From Pseudomonadota bacterium (GTDB lineage: Bacteria > Tectomicrobia > Entotheonellia > Entotheonellales > Entotheonellaceae): a stretch of DNA of 45,781 nucleotides. The stretch covers positions 1 through 45,781 of the forward strand of contig SXND01000084.1 of the NCBI GenBank assembly GCA_005777235.1, read 5' to 3'. Below are positions 1-9,400 of this stretch, one piece after another. The translations under genes were made by a program, and so were the position numbers. The notes beneath the pieces are model-generated. The model did not search any database and had not been told where the DNA came from. It saw only the letters and a list, made by a program, of their open reading frames with translations. Numbering within the stretch: position 1 is the first letter of the stretch; every line of letters begins with the position of its first letter.

Positions 1-89
1 CCGTGGCATACCGTAGTTTTTCCATACTACGTGGTCGCACATATGGTCAGTCGAAGCACGGGGTATTCTTGCGCCGCAGACGGCGCAAC

Positions 90-125
90 GTGCTTTCCTC
101 CCCCCGCTGAAGCGAGGGGTCTCTC
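90..125. repeat. IS200/IS605-type end hairpin remnant
   Basis: The stretch CCCCCCGCTGAAGCGAGGGG folds as a compact stem (CCCC/GGGG and CGC/GCG around GAA). It resembles the subterminal hairpins of IS200/IS605-family elements and the element ends seen at 42159-42186 and 43441-43482. No transposase lies in the visible flank, so this is either a solo end or the right end of an element outside the window. It lies just upstream of the first gene and could shape its leader. Confidence 0.35.
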
Positions 126-152
126 GCACGATTTTTAGGAGTCCAGAGCACC

Positions 153-1082
153 ATGGCCATTACCCTCATTGAAAATTTCCGGGCGGTGTTTTACACCCCC
201 TTTTACGCCGCCTTTGCCCTGCATGCCTACGACGAGGCCGGCGTCGACGTGCGACGGCTGGACTCCGACGATCCGGGGCAGACCGTGCAGCGCTTGCTCT
301 CCGGTCAGGGGGATGTCGCCTGGGGTGGTCCCATTCGGCTCCTGGTCGATCAGCAACAGCCCAAGAACACGCTGGTGCTGTTTTGCGAAGTCGTGCGCCG
401 CGATCCGTTCTTTTTAGTCGGCCGTACGCCCAAGCCCAACTTCCAACTCACCGACCTGCTGGGCGTCAAGCTCGCCACCGTCAGCGAAGTCCCCACCCCC
501 TGGCTCTGTTTACAACACGACCTGCGGGTAGCCGGTCTGGACCCGGCACAGCTGCGCCGCATTCCCGACCGTTCCATGCCGGACAACCTGGCGGCCTTGC
601 GCGCTGGGGAAATTGACGTCATGCAGGCTTTTCAACCGTTTGTTGAGCAGGCCATTGAGAGCGGGGCCCACCTGTGGTACGCCGCGGCCACACGCGGGCG
701 CACAGCCTATACGGCGTTCTACACCACCAGAGCCTGCCTGGAGCGTGAGCCCGAGAATCTGTTGCGCATGACCCGCGCCATGTACCGCACGCAACAGTGG
801 ATCGCCACCCATGAAAGCGCCGAATTGGCGGCCTTAGTGGCCTCCTACTTCCCCACCCTGGCGCTCCCCACCTTGACCAATGCCCTGGCACGCTACAAGG
901 CCCTCCAGCTGTGGAACCGCACCCCCATGATGCAGCCCGACGGCTTACTCTGGCTGCGCGATGCCTGCCTCTCCGGGGGCTATATCCAGCGCAGCGTGTC
1001 GTATGAGCAGTGCGTGGATATGCGCTTTGCGGCCCAAGTCATGCAGGAAACCCCCGCCACCGTCGCCGACGACACCGAGTGA
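153..1082 (+). CDS. NMT1/THI5-like ABC transporter substrate-binding protein
   Basis: This 309-residue protein has the layout of the THI5/NMT1 periplasmic binding-protein family: an opening ITLIENFRAVFYTPFY strand-helix, a GQGDVAWGGP segment typical of the ligand cleft near residue 52, and a second lobe with LRAGEIDVMQAFQPF. Family members bind thiamine precursors, nitrate, sulfonates or aromatic compounds for an ABC importer. No ABC ATPase or permease is adjacent, and the N-terminus has no visible signal peptide or lipobox, so it may act in the cytoplasm as a binding or biosynthetic protein, or the export signal has been lost. AGGAG lies about 10 bases before the ATG. The gene is followed after 16 bases by the aldo/keto reductase, suggesting co-transcription. 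The substrate cannot be read from sequence. Confidence 0.8.
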   Translation: MAITLIENFRAVFYTPFYAAFALHAYDEAGVDVRRLDSDDPGQTVQRLLSGQGDVAWGGPIRLLVDQQQPKNTLVLFCEVVRRDPFFLVGRTPKPNFQLTDLLGVKLATVSEVPTPWLCLQHDLRVAGLDPAQLRRIPDRSMPDNLAALRAGEIDVMQAFQPFVEQAIESGAHLWYAAATRGRTAYTAFYTTRACLEREPENLLRMTRAMYRTQQWIATHESAELAALVASYFPTLALPTLTNALARYKALQLWNRTPMMQPDGLLWLRDACLSGGYIQRSVSYEQCVDMRFAAQVMQETPATVADDTE

Positions 1083-1098
1083 GCAATGGAGCTGCATC

Positions 1099-2040
1099 AT
1101 GCCAGAACTGCCCAAGCGCGTCCTTGGACGCACCGGCCTGCACGTCACCACGCTTGGTTTTGGCGCCCTGGAGCTGCGCGGCATGGTCGCGGGCGTGGGC
1201 CGGACCCTGCTGCCCGAGCAGCCGGAGCGTATCCTTAATGCGGTGCTCGATGCCGGGATTAACTACATCGACGTGGCGGTGGATTACGGGGAAGCCGAAG
1301 CGCACATTGGGCGCTGCATCGCGCACCGCCGTCAGGAGTTTGTGTTAGCCTCGAAATGCGGCTGTCCGCTGGATGTGCGGCAGTTCAGCCCCAGTGAGCG
1401 TACACGCTTCGGCGTGCCGTTGCCGCGCTTCCACGACTACAGCCGCACGAACATTATCAACGCCGTGCATCAGAGTCTGCAGCGCCTGCGCACCGAGTAT
1501 CTCGACGTGGTGCAATTCCACTTCAGCCCGGCGCAAGCGCTGTTAGAGCAAGAGGACGCCGTGCACACCCTGCAGGAACTGCAACGCGCCGGCACCATTC
1601 GCTTCATTGGCTGTTCGTCGATTCTGCCCCATATCACTGATCACATTGCTATGGGGGTGTTCGACGTCTTGCAGATCCCCTATTCGGCCCTGCAACCGGA
1701 GCACGCCGCCGCCATCAGCGCCGCCGCGCAGGCGGGGATTGGGATTGTCATCCGTGGTGGTGTCGCCCGTGGGGCCCCAGGCGCGGGGCAAGGGGCCGCG
1801 GATGTCTGGACGCTGTGGGAATGGGCGCGCCTGGATGAGTTGCTGGAGGGCATGTCCGCCACGGAGTTTATGCTGCGCTTCACTCTCAGCAACCCGGATG
1901 TGCACACCGCCATTGTGGGGACACTCAATCCGTTGCACCTGCACGAGAATGTGGCAGCGGCGTTACACGGACCCCTGCCCAACGCGGTCTACGAAGCCGC
2001 TCGCGACCGCCTCTCGGCGGCGCGGGCTGGCGCGGCATAA
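1099..2040 (+). CDS. Aldo/keto reductase
   Basis: This is a 313-residue NAD(P)H-dependent oxidoreductase of the aldo/keto reductase superfamily. The start RVLGRTGLHVTTLGFGA is the family signature. The catalytic tetrad is readable as Asp58 (INYIDVAVDYG), Tyr63 (VDYGEAE), Lys86 (ASKCG) and His141 (VQFHFSP). The ATG at 1099 is preferred to upstream in-frame starts because GGAG precedes it and the alignable domain begins there; a longer reading would overlap the upstream gene by more than 100 bases. Position directly after the THI5-like gene suggests a shared catabolic or detoxification role for one imported compound. The carbonyl substrate is unknown. Confidence 0.9.
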   Translation: MPELPKRVLGRTGLHVTTLGFGALELRGMVAGVGRTLLPEQPERILNAVLDAGINYIDVAVDYGEAEAHIGRCIAHRRQEFVLASKCGCPLDVRQFSPSERTRFGVPLPRFHDYSRTNIINAVHQSLQRLRTEYLDVVQFHFSPAQALLEQEDAVHTLQELQRAGTIRFIGCSSILPHITDHIAMGVFDVLQIPYSALQPEHAAAISAAAQAGIGIVIRGGVARGAPGAGQGAADVWTLWEWARLDELLEGMSATEFMLRFTLSNPDVHTAIVGTLNPLHLHENVAAALHGPLPNAVYEAARDRLSAARAGAA

Positions 2041-2060
2041 GCACGAAGTGGAGACATGCC

Positions 2061-2363
2061 ATGGAAGCCCACAAGGCCTTGGTGCCGGTGCAGTTAGCCA
2101 ATGGGGTGACGATGCAGGTCGAAGCCACCATACTCGGCGGGGACGGCGCGGACGCGGCGCGCCTGCTGTCGTTTCAGCAGGTGACAGAGACTATTGAGGG
2201 CATCGCGGCAGCCTTGACGACCGTGCTTTACAACGTCAAGCCCAAGAAAGCCTGTATCGAATTTGGTTTAGAGATGGTGGTGGCATCTGGCCAGCTGATG
2301 GCGCTGTTGGTGAAAGGCGCCGGCACAGCGAGCTTGAACATTACCCTGGAATGGGGCGAGTGA
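2061..2363 (+). CDS. Trypco1-like (CU044_2847 family) small protein
   Basis: The 100-residue product is a single small domain: ligand-like beta strands (VPVQLANGVTMQVEATI), then a helix (SFQQVTETIEGIAAALTTVL), then KKACIEFGLEMVVASGQLMALLVKGAGTA, ending in a strand (NITLEWG). The EFG core followed by a G-L-A strand and a terminal W-x-E matches the trypsin-co-occurring domain Trypco1 (CU044_2847 family). That domain is associated with trypsin-like peptidases and NTPase-based conflict systems in other bacteria. Here no peptidase or STAND NTPase is adjacent; it follows the aldo/keto reductase by 20 bases. Function is unknown; the family match is by pattern only. Confidence 0.6.
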   Translation: MEAHKALVPVQLANGVTMQVEATILGGDGADAARLLSFQQVTETIEGIAAALTTVLYNVKPKKACIEFGLEMVVASGQLMALLVKGAGTASLNITLEWGE

Positions 2364-2570
2364 CCATCTGCCGCGGGGGCTGTGGCGCCCCAGAGCCGCA
2401 GTGGGGTTGCTTCCAGCCGCGCCTGGCTGTGGTCGCACGGGCCACCGGGCCCGCCCGGCGGGCGCGTCCATAGACAGCGCGGCACCGCAGCGCTATAGTG
2501 GCGGCCTCGGTGACGCGCACACGAGCGCGCCAGGGAGGCGCTCCACCCCTTTCAGAAAGGACACGCTGCC

Positions 2571-3497
2571 ATGCTCGCCACACCAGGCTTCCACCATCTG
2601 CATCTCAACTCCTGCGATCCCGAGGCCGCGATTGCCTTCTACACCACGCAGTTCCCGAGTACCTCGCAAACCACCTGGGGCGGGCTGCCCGCGCTGCAGT
2701 CGCCGACCAATGTGCTGATCCTGTTCACTCAGGTGGACACGGCGCCAGTCACGGAGCCACAGACGGCCATCTGGCACTTTGGCTGGCATGTCCCCGACAC
2801 CCAGGCGCGCCGCGATGTGTACCTGAACCGGCCAGATGTCACGCTGCTGCCGCTCTATACCGGGGATGGCGGCGGGGCAGTGTTCGTCAGTAGCGATACC
2901 TGGCCCGGCACCGGCGGGGTGCTCGGCCTGACCCAGGCGCAGATCGTCGACGCCAAGGCCCGTGGCGTGCAGCCCACCCGCGCAGGGGGCTTTGGCTACA
3001 TGCAAGGCCCCGACAATGCCCTGGTGGAATACGCCGGCAACCATCCCGCCGAGCGTTTTAACCACGTGCATTTGTATCAGAATGACCCCTTCTGTGCCCA
3101 GCTCTGGTACCAAAAGCATCTCAACGCGCCGATCTTTGAGGGCCGTACCAGCTGCAGCCTGTTGACGGAGGACACTTGCACGGTGCCGCGTGGGGCCGAT
3201 CGCACCTTCCCGGCGCTCGAACCCGAGGGCATGTATCGCACGCCAGCGGCAGCGGTGGTGTTCGACGATGTGGCGTTCTTGTGGTATATGCGGCAGGGTG
3301 CGCAGCCGCTCGCGCCCCGGCAGGGGCACGTGTACGATCACATCGGCCTCAGCGTCACTGATCTCGATGCCTGGGTCGCCAAGCTGCGCAGTGAGGGCGT
3401 GACGTTCCTGGAAGAGCCCTACCAGCTGGGGGACACGCGTGCGGTGCTGATCGAGGGGCCGAGCCGCGAGGCGCTAGAGTTAGTCGAAGTCAAATAA
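2571..3497 (+). CDS. Two-module VOC (glyoxalase/extradiol dioxygenase-like) protein
   Basis: This 308-residue protein is built of tandem vicinal-oxygen-chelate units. The first starts FHHLHLNSCD and has a glutamate in ALVEYAGNH. The later part has RFNHVHLYQNDP, VYDHIGLSVTDLDAW and a terminal EALELVEV. The His and Glu residues at these points are the usual metal ligands, so it probably binds a divalent metal and acts on a small organic molecule as a dioxygenase, lyase or resistance protein. A purine-rich AAAGGA precedes the ATG. It is separated from the upstream small gene by about 207 bases with no other gene. The reaction cannot be assigned more closely. Confidence 0.8.
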   Translation: MLATPGFHHLHLNSCDPEAAIAFYTTQFPSTSQTTWGGLPALQSPTNVLILFTQVDTAPVTEPQTAIWHFGWHVPDTQARRDVYLNRPDVTLLPLYTGDGGGAVFVSSDTWPGTGGVLGLTQAQIVDAKARGVQPTRAGGFGYMQGPDNALVEYAGNHPAERFNHVHLYQNDPFCAQLWYQKHLNAPIFEGRTSCSLLTEDTCTVPRGADRTFPALEPEGMYRTPAAAVVFDDVAFLWYMRQGAQPLAPRQGHVYDHIGLSVTDLDAWVAKLRSEGVTFLEEPYQLGDTRAVLIEGPSREALELVEVK

Positions 3498-3770
3498 CGC
3501 GCAGGTCGATCGTCACCACGTGTCTTGCTGGGCAAGGCGTGGTCATCACGTCCGACATCCCTGCGGCTAGATTCCATGGCCGTCTGGCTGGTCTTGGAAG
3601 CGTGTGCCTGGAGCGCCAGCAATGCTCATGTTGGACACGTCGACGCGATGCCACCCCTCGCGCGGGCAGGGCCCGCGAGGTCGCCGCTGACGCCACAGCT
3701 ATCGCAAGGGCCACAATGAGCCTTGCTGCTGGAGTACGGGCGGGGTCGGCTTCTCCAGCGGTCGAGCGAC
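3498..3770. other. Intergenic, no gene seen
   Basis: No convincing coding region or RNA is visible between the VOC gene and the CTAG-bounded repeat that begins at 3771. Short open frames here lack recognisable domains. Confidence 0.5.
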
Positions 3771-3925
3771 CTAGATGTCTGTTGCATACATACGCTGCCA
3801 GTCCAACACCTGCGCGGGCCTGGCCCGCTCCTGCCAGAGCGCTGTGCCCGAGGGTTGCCTGGAGGAGTGGGCCAGGCCCGCGCGACACCCTTGCCTGGCA
3901 CAGGACTGACGACATGGACATCTAG
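3771..3925. repeat. CTAG-bounded element family A, copy 3 (divergent core)
   Basis: This 155-bp element begins CTAGATGTCTGTT and ends GGACATCTAG, the same ends as the copies at 5955-6098 and 38305-38448. It shares CATACATACGCTGCCAG near the left end. Its core is different and contains a perfect 15-bp inverted repeat (3812-3826 with 3869-3883, half site GCGCGGGCCTGGCCC). The terminal CTAG at 3922-3925 also supplies the TAG stop of the SufE-domain gene on the reverse strand. No transposase is encoded, so any movement would be in trans. Confidence 0.8.
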
Positions 3926-4758
3926 GAGTCGCGCTTCGAGACCGTTACGGCCAATTCCCGGGCATTGTGCTGCATGCGGCTGGCGAGGGCCGTGAGACCG
4001 ATTAAGCGAATCGGCGACAGGACTTTCTGCAGGTCCAGCTGCACGTCCAAGTCCCGCGGCATTGCCGCAATCTCTGCCGGAGTGGCGCCGTGCAGGCCCT
4101 GATGCAGGAGGCCAGCAAAGCCCCGGACGGTGGGGGCTTCCTGTGGCACGTCAATATAGTAGTGCACCTTCCCCTCGTGGAGTTGGGCCAGCAGAAACAC
4201 CGGGGCCTGGCATTCGAGGACGTGTTCCATGCTGTCCCGGGCGTTGTGCAGCTCGGCAGGCAGCGCCGGCAGGCTCTGGGCATAGCCGAGCAGCAGCCGT
4301 AAGCGCTCGTCCGGCGCCGCCGCACGAAAGGTCGCGATAATCTGCTGCAGCGCCGCTGGGTAGGTGGGAGCGGTGCTGACGTCAGCGGCCAGCGTGGGCC
4401 ATGGCTCAAGATCAGCCGGGAACTGCGGGAAACTTTCCCGCACAAACGCCGGGCAGCCACGCTGCTGCGCGTAGGTCCGTATCAACGTCTCCAAGCGCGT
4501 GCTCGCCTGGGTGTAGCGCCGGGTCGTGAGGCCGATCTTGGCGTAGCAATATGCCACGCGCACGGCGGCCCAGAGGTTGCGGTGATACGGCGGTCTGAGC
4601 CGTTTCATGGCCGCTTCGGCAGTGTCGGCCCGCTGCGCTGTGCCGTCGGCCAACAGCCTGGCCTTGGCGTCGCTGGCCTTGAGGTATTGCCGGAGGCAGA
4701 CGTCATAGGCCGCCTGCTCGGCACGGCTCAAATCACCATAGGTGAGTGCTGTGGACAT
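3922..4758 (-). CDS. SufE-domain protein with an unassigned N-terminal extension
   Basis: The C-terminal ~135 residues of this 278-residue protein match SufE, which accepts sulfur from the cysteine desulfurase SufS. They read ATFRAAAPDERLRLLLGYAQSLP, then VLECQAPVFLLAQ with the active cysteine, then PTVRGFAGLLHQGLHG and LIGLTALASRMQHNARELA. SufE is normally about 140 residues, so the first ~140 residues are an extra domain I do not recognise. It is helical and rich in Ala and Arg. AAGGGGG precedes the ATG. No sufS or other suf gene is in the window, so the partner is elsewhere. The TAG stop lies in the CTAG end of the adjacent repeat, suggesting the repeat inserted at the stop codon. Confidence 0.8.
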   Translation of the reverse strand: MSTALTYGDLSRAEQAAYDVCLRQYLKASDAKARLLADGTAQRADTAEAAMKRLRPPYHRNLWAAVRVAYCYAKIGLTTRRYTQASTRLETLIRTYAQQRGCPAFVRESFPQFPADLEPWPTLAADVSTAPTYPAALQQIIATFRAAAPDERLRLLLGYAQSLPALPAELHNARDSMEHVLECQAPVFLLAQLHEGKVHYYIDVPQEAPTVRGFAGLLHQGLHGATPAEIAAMPRDLDVQLDLQKVLSPIRLIGLTALASRMQHNARELAVTVSKRDS

Positions 4759-5085
4759 GGACCAACCCCCTTCTGTGCGTTGCGGCCTTGTACGGTGCGT
4801 TGTGGTGGTCGCACAGGGCGCACGGCCCCTGGCGCATCCATCCGCCGCCTAGAGGACAGGCCCACGGCCTGCGCCACCACCCGCGGCGCCCCACGCTCTA
4901 CTTCTTTGCCACGCGTGCAAAGGCCAGATGAGGCCCCGCGTGCGCCTGAGGTGCCGGTGCGCCGCGCCTCGGCCCGCAGGCCCAACCTGCTCCATGGTGC
5001 TGCGGTGCTTCTCCACCCCCAGGCGCTACACAACTTCCTGTAACACCCTGCTTGACATCAACAGAGGGGGTAACCAGGAACACGC
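4759..5085. other. Intergenic, no gene seen
   Basis: This stretch of about 330 bp between two reverse-strand genes contains the SD of the SufE-domain gene next to 4759. I see no other coding region, RNA or repeat. Confidence 0.5.
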
Positions 5086-5769
5086 CTACGACACGCACAC
5101 CTGGGCTTCGCCCAGGCCATCAATGGCAATCGTCGCGGTATCGCCCGCTTTGAGGGGTTGGGGTGGGATGATGCTACCTGTAATCACCGTCATGCCCGCT
5201 TTGAGCTCTTTCCCACGCTCGGCCAGTATGTTGGCCAACCAGACCAGCGGTGCGAGTGGATGCCCCATCACATCGCCGCCGCGTCCCTCCCCAACCTGGA
5301 GGCCATTGATGCGCATCACACCGTGTGCAGCCGTCAGATCGATGCCACGCCACTCGCGCACAGCCGGGCCGAGCACGGCGCCAGCGTTATAGATGTTCGT
5401 ACAGATGCCCGCAATCGCCGCCGCGTCCGGGCCCGTCCCGGCGGCAGCGCTGCGCATATCCAGCCTCTCGAAGGCCGTGGCCAGAAAGTCGATGTAGGCG
5501 GCGATACTAGCCCGCGTGTAGGGCGCCTTGGCAGCTGACACGTCCGCCCGTAAGCGCACGCCGACTGCGCACTCGATGGCTAGCTGGACGTAGTCAGTGC
5601 TGCGAAACGCCGCCGGCGCGTCCTGAATCGTACTGGCGAACATGCCACCAGCACACGGACTCCTGATGCCGCGCCGCCGGCGCATCGCGTCGCTGGGGTA
5701 GGCCACCTTATCATCGTGACGGATATGCCCTACCAATGGCATTCTAGAGCGCCTCGGTGGGGAACGCAA
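5086..5769 (-). CDS. 2-keto-4-pentenoate hydratase / FAH-family protein, N-terminally truncated
   Basis: The 227-residue frame aligns by eye with the middle and C-terminal parts of MhpD-type hydratases, which hydrate 2-hydroxypenta-2,4-dienoate in meta-cleavage pathways. Readable blocks are KVAYPSDAMRRRRGI, DYVQLAIECAVGVRL, APYTRASIAAYIDFLATAFERLD, GPAVREWRGIDL, GRGGDVMGHPLAPLVWLANIL and AGMTVITGSIIPPQPLKAGD. MhpD proteins are about 260 residues and have about 40 more residues before the first of these blocks. Here upstream sequence contains no clean in-frame extension and a CTAG-bounded repeat follows at 5955. The usual ECE/E-metal motif is also altered (IECAV). It may be a decaying gene rather than an active enzyme. 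Confidence 0.6.
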   Translation of the reverse strand: MRSPPRRSRMPLVGHIRHDDKVAYPSDAMRRRRGIRSPCAGGMFASTIQDAPAAFRSTDYVQLAIECAVGVRLRADVSAAKAPYTRASIAAYIDFLATAFERLDMRSAAAGTGPDAAAIAGICTNIYNAGAVLGPAVREWRGIDLTAAHGVMRINGLQVGEGRGGDVMGHPLAPLVWLANILAERGKELKAGMTVITGSIIPPQPLKAGDTATIAIDGLGEAQVCVS

Positions 5770-5954
5770 TCGCTACCGCCGCCCGGCTGGACGCACCGCT
5801 ACGCCCCAGGTATCGTCCCAAGGCGCGCCCCACGGCGTGGCGATGCCTACTGGCTGTTCGCGACCACGGCGGGCCTGCGCCGCACCGATCCTGTGGCTTT
5901 CAGGCGCAGGCGATACCGTCCAACATTGGTGTGGCTGTGCAGCATGTCCTCGCG

Positions 5955-6098
5955 CTAGATGTCTGTTTCATACATACGCTGCCAGTTCTCCAGGGTTTTT
6001 CCTGGGACCGCCACGCTCTAGCGTGGCTGCCGGAGCCGGGCTGGAGCCCAGCGGTCCCAGGGGGGCACTGGCGTAGGACTGACGCCATGGACATCTAG
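5955..6098. repeat. CTAG-bounded element family A, copy 1
   Basis: This 144-bp element starts CTAGATGTCTGTTTCATAC and ends GCCATGGACATCTAG. It is nearly identical along its length to 38305-38448. The core is a hairpin with a perfect 11-bp stem (CCTGGGACCGC with GCGGTCCCAGG) carrying inner stems. It lies between the truncated hydratase gene and the PKS, and encodes no protein. Confidence 0.85.
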
Positions 6099-6443
6099 TG
6101 CCGCTGTATCGGCGCGACACCGCCCCGGCCCGAGGAGGCACAGCCCGCTCAAGAGCCACGCGAGCCAGAGGCGCACCAGAGACTGCCGAAGAGGCGGAGC
6201 GGGCATCACACACGCAGGCACTCCTGAGTGTCAAGTAGGGTTGTGGCGTGAAGTAAGGCTCCTGTATGGTGCGGCAGTGTAGCAAGCCCGGGCCGGAGCG
6301 ACAAGGCGCTTTGCGCCGATCGGCCTTGACATACCTGGGGGGCTGGGCGTATCACCATAGGCCACGGCTGTTGGTGGTGGTCCCCCTCCCACATGGGGAG
6401 ACTCCCGCCCCCCTGCAAATGCTGCCGTCACAGGAGAGTTCGC
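6099..6443. other. Leader region of the PKS operon
   Basis: No gene is seen in this stretch. It should hold the promoter of the biosynthetic operon; see the weak sigma70-like site at 6326-6355. The strong SD is AGGAG at about 6432. Confidence 0.4.
6326..6355 (+). promoter_or_regulatory. Possible sigma70 promoter of the PKS operon
   Basis: A perfect TTGACA box at 6326-6331 is followed after 18 bases by TATCAC, a poor -10 match. It lies about 90 bases before the PKS start and points towards it. The weak -10 makes this tentative. Confidence 0.3.
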
Positions 6444-9400
6444 ATGCCCAGCCCTGATGCACATGCTCCGTCTTCGTCCCTCACCACCCCGGCTCCCAGT
6501 GCGCCTCCCGAGCCCATTGCGCTGATTGGTATCGGCTGCCGTTTACCGGGGCGCGCCCAGAGCCCAGACGCCTTGTGGCAGCTCCTGTGTGACGGGGTAG
6601 ACACCATTGGCGACGTGCCAGCCGACCGTTGGAGCATTCCGACGTTTTATGACCCAGCGCCCGGCACTCCCGGCAAAACCTACGCCCGCTGGGGTGGCTT
6701 TATCGACGGCATTGACCAGTTTGACGCGCTCTTCTTCGGCATCTCCCCACGCGAAGCCGCGGCGATGGACCCGCAGCACCGCCTGTTGCTCGAAGTGGCC
6801 TATGAGGCGCTGGAAGATGGCGGCCAGACGCTTACACAGCTGGCGGGGTCACCCACCGGGGTATTTATTGGCATTTCGGCGCATGATTACAGTGGCCTGC
6901 AATCCACCGTAGAGGACCGCAGCGCCATCAATGCCTACACGCCAACCGGAGCGGCCTTGAGCATTGCGGCCAATCGTCTGTCCTACTGTTTCGATCTGCA
7001 GGGACCGAGCCTGGCAGTGGATACCGCCTGTTCATCGGCCTTGGTGGCGGTGCACCTGGCCTGTCGCAGCCTTTGGGACGGCGAAAGCACCCTGGCCATC
7101 GCCGGGGGCGTCAATATCATCATTGCCCCGGAGACGTTTATTGGCTTCAGTCAGGCGTCCATGCTGTCCCCCGACGGACGCTGCAAAGCCTTTGACGCCA
7201 GTGGCAACGGCTTTGTGCGCAGCGAAGGTGTTGGGGTGGTCGTGCTCAAACCGCTGGCGCAGGCGTTGGCGGACGGTGACCCCATTTATGCGCTGATTCG
7301 TGGCACGGCGGTCAACCAGGATGGACGCACCACCGGCATTGCCCTGCCGAGTCAGACCGCCCAGATTGCCATGCTGCGCGAGGCCTATCGGCACGCCGGG
7401 GTAGCACCAGGCCAGGTCCAGTACGTGGAAGCGCACGGCACGGGTACGGCGGTGGGGGATCCCATTGAGGCCCAGGCCCTGGGCACGGTGCTCTCGACGC
7501 AGCGTCCTGATGGCCGGGTCTGCTTCATGGGCTCGGTGAAGACCAATATCGGCCACATGGAGGCTGGCGCGGGCATTGTCGGGCTCATCAAGACGGCCCT
7601 GGCCCTGCGGTATGGCGCCATTCCCCCGCACTTGCATCTGCGCGAACCCAATCCGCGCATTCCCTTTGCCGCGCTCAAATTACGCCTACCACAGCGTCTG
7701 GAACCCTGGCCGGAAACGGACGGTGGCCCACGCCTCGCTGGGGTGAATGCGTTTGGCTTTGGTGGCACCAATGCGCACATTGTGATGAGTGACGCCCCGC
7801 CAGCGGCCCTGCCACCTGCCGACGACGCACCCGAGCTGCCGGTGCTGCTCCCGTTCACGGCCCACAGTCCCGCAGCGCTGACAGCGCTGGCGCAGACCTA
7901 CGTCACCTGGTTGCACGGGCCCGTGGGCGCGACCTGTACCATGGCAGCGCTGGCGGACAACCTGAGCCGCCGGCGCACCCAACACGCCCATCGTCTCGCG
8001 GTGGTGGCCAGGAATACTGGCGAGCTGCTGAGCCACTTGCAGGCGTTTGGCGCTGGAGAAACGCGCCCAGACCTGCGGGTAGGCCACGCCGTCAGCGGGT
8101 CACGGCCTCGTCTCGCCTGGGTCTTTGGTGGACAGGGGCCGCAGTGGTGGGCGATGGGACGCCAACTGCTGGCCCAGGAGCCGGTGTTTCGTGAGGTCAT
8201 CACGACCTGCGACACGCTCTTACAACCCCAGGCCCCGTGGTCCTTGCTCGCGGAACTCACGGCGGAGGACGCGCACTCCCGCCTGCACGAGACGGCCATC
8301 GCCCAGCCGGCCCTCTTTGCCGTGCAAGTAGCCCTGGCAGCTCTGTGGCGTTCCTGGGGGGTGGAGCCGGATGCCGTGGTCGGGCATAGCGTCGGCGAAA
8401 TTGCCGCGGCGTATGTCGCCGGCGTGTTTGATCTGGCGACGGCGCTGCACGTCATCTACCACCGTGGGCGCTGCATGGAGCGCGCCTCCTCGCACGGCAG
8501 CATGCTTGGGGCCGGGATCACCCCTGACGAGGCCGTGGCGCTGCTGGCACCATACGCCGAGCAGGTGTCGCTGGCCGCCATCAACAGCCCGACCTCCGTG
8601 ACCTTCTCCGGGGACGCCACGGCGCTGCACGCCATGGCCGAGACGCTGGCCCAGCGCCAGATGTTCCACAGCGTCCTGCGGGTGCAATATGCCTTCCATA
8701 GCGTGCAGATGGAGCCGGTGCGCACCGACCTTCTGGCGGCGTTGTCTGACCTGCAGCCGCAGGCAGCAACACTGCCAATGATCTCGACAGTCACAGGACA
8801 CGCCGTGGCCGGGCCGGAACTGGGAGCGGCCTATTGGTGGCAGAACGTGCGTCAGGCGGTGCGCTTCGGGCCAGCGCTGGGGCAGCTCATCGAGCAGAGT
8901 TACGGGCTCTTTGTCGAAGTCAGCCCGCATCCGGTGCTAGCCGGCTATGTCACCGAGTGCCTGCAGGCCGCTGGACAGAGCGGGCAGGTGCTGCCGTCGC
9001 TGCGGCGTCAGGAAGCGGAACGCGTCCAGATGCTGCGCTCCCTGGGGGCGTTGTATACAGCTGGTGTGCCCGTGGCGTGGGGCGCTCTCTCCCCGCAGCG
9101 CCAACAACCGCTCGCACTACCGCGCTATCCCTGGCAGCATGAGGCATACTGGCACGAGGCCGAGGGCAGCCGGGTGGCCAGGCTGGGCACCACGGTGCAC
9201 CCGCTCCTAGGACGGCGTTTAGCGCTCGCGGCGCCGGTCTGGCAGGCGGTGGTCAACCGTATAGCGTTCCCCTATCTCTGGGAGCATCGTGTGCAGGGAC
9301 GCCCAGTCTTTCCGGCAGCAGGGTATTTTGAGATGGCGCTGGCGCTGACGCGGATGACCTGGGGTGCGGGCACCTTGATTCTCGAAGATTTTGCGCTGCA

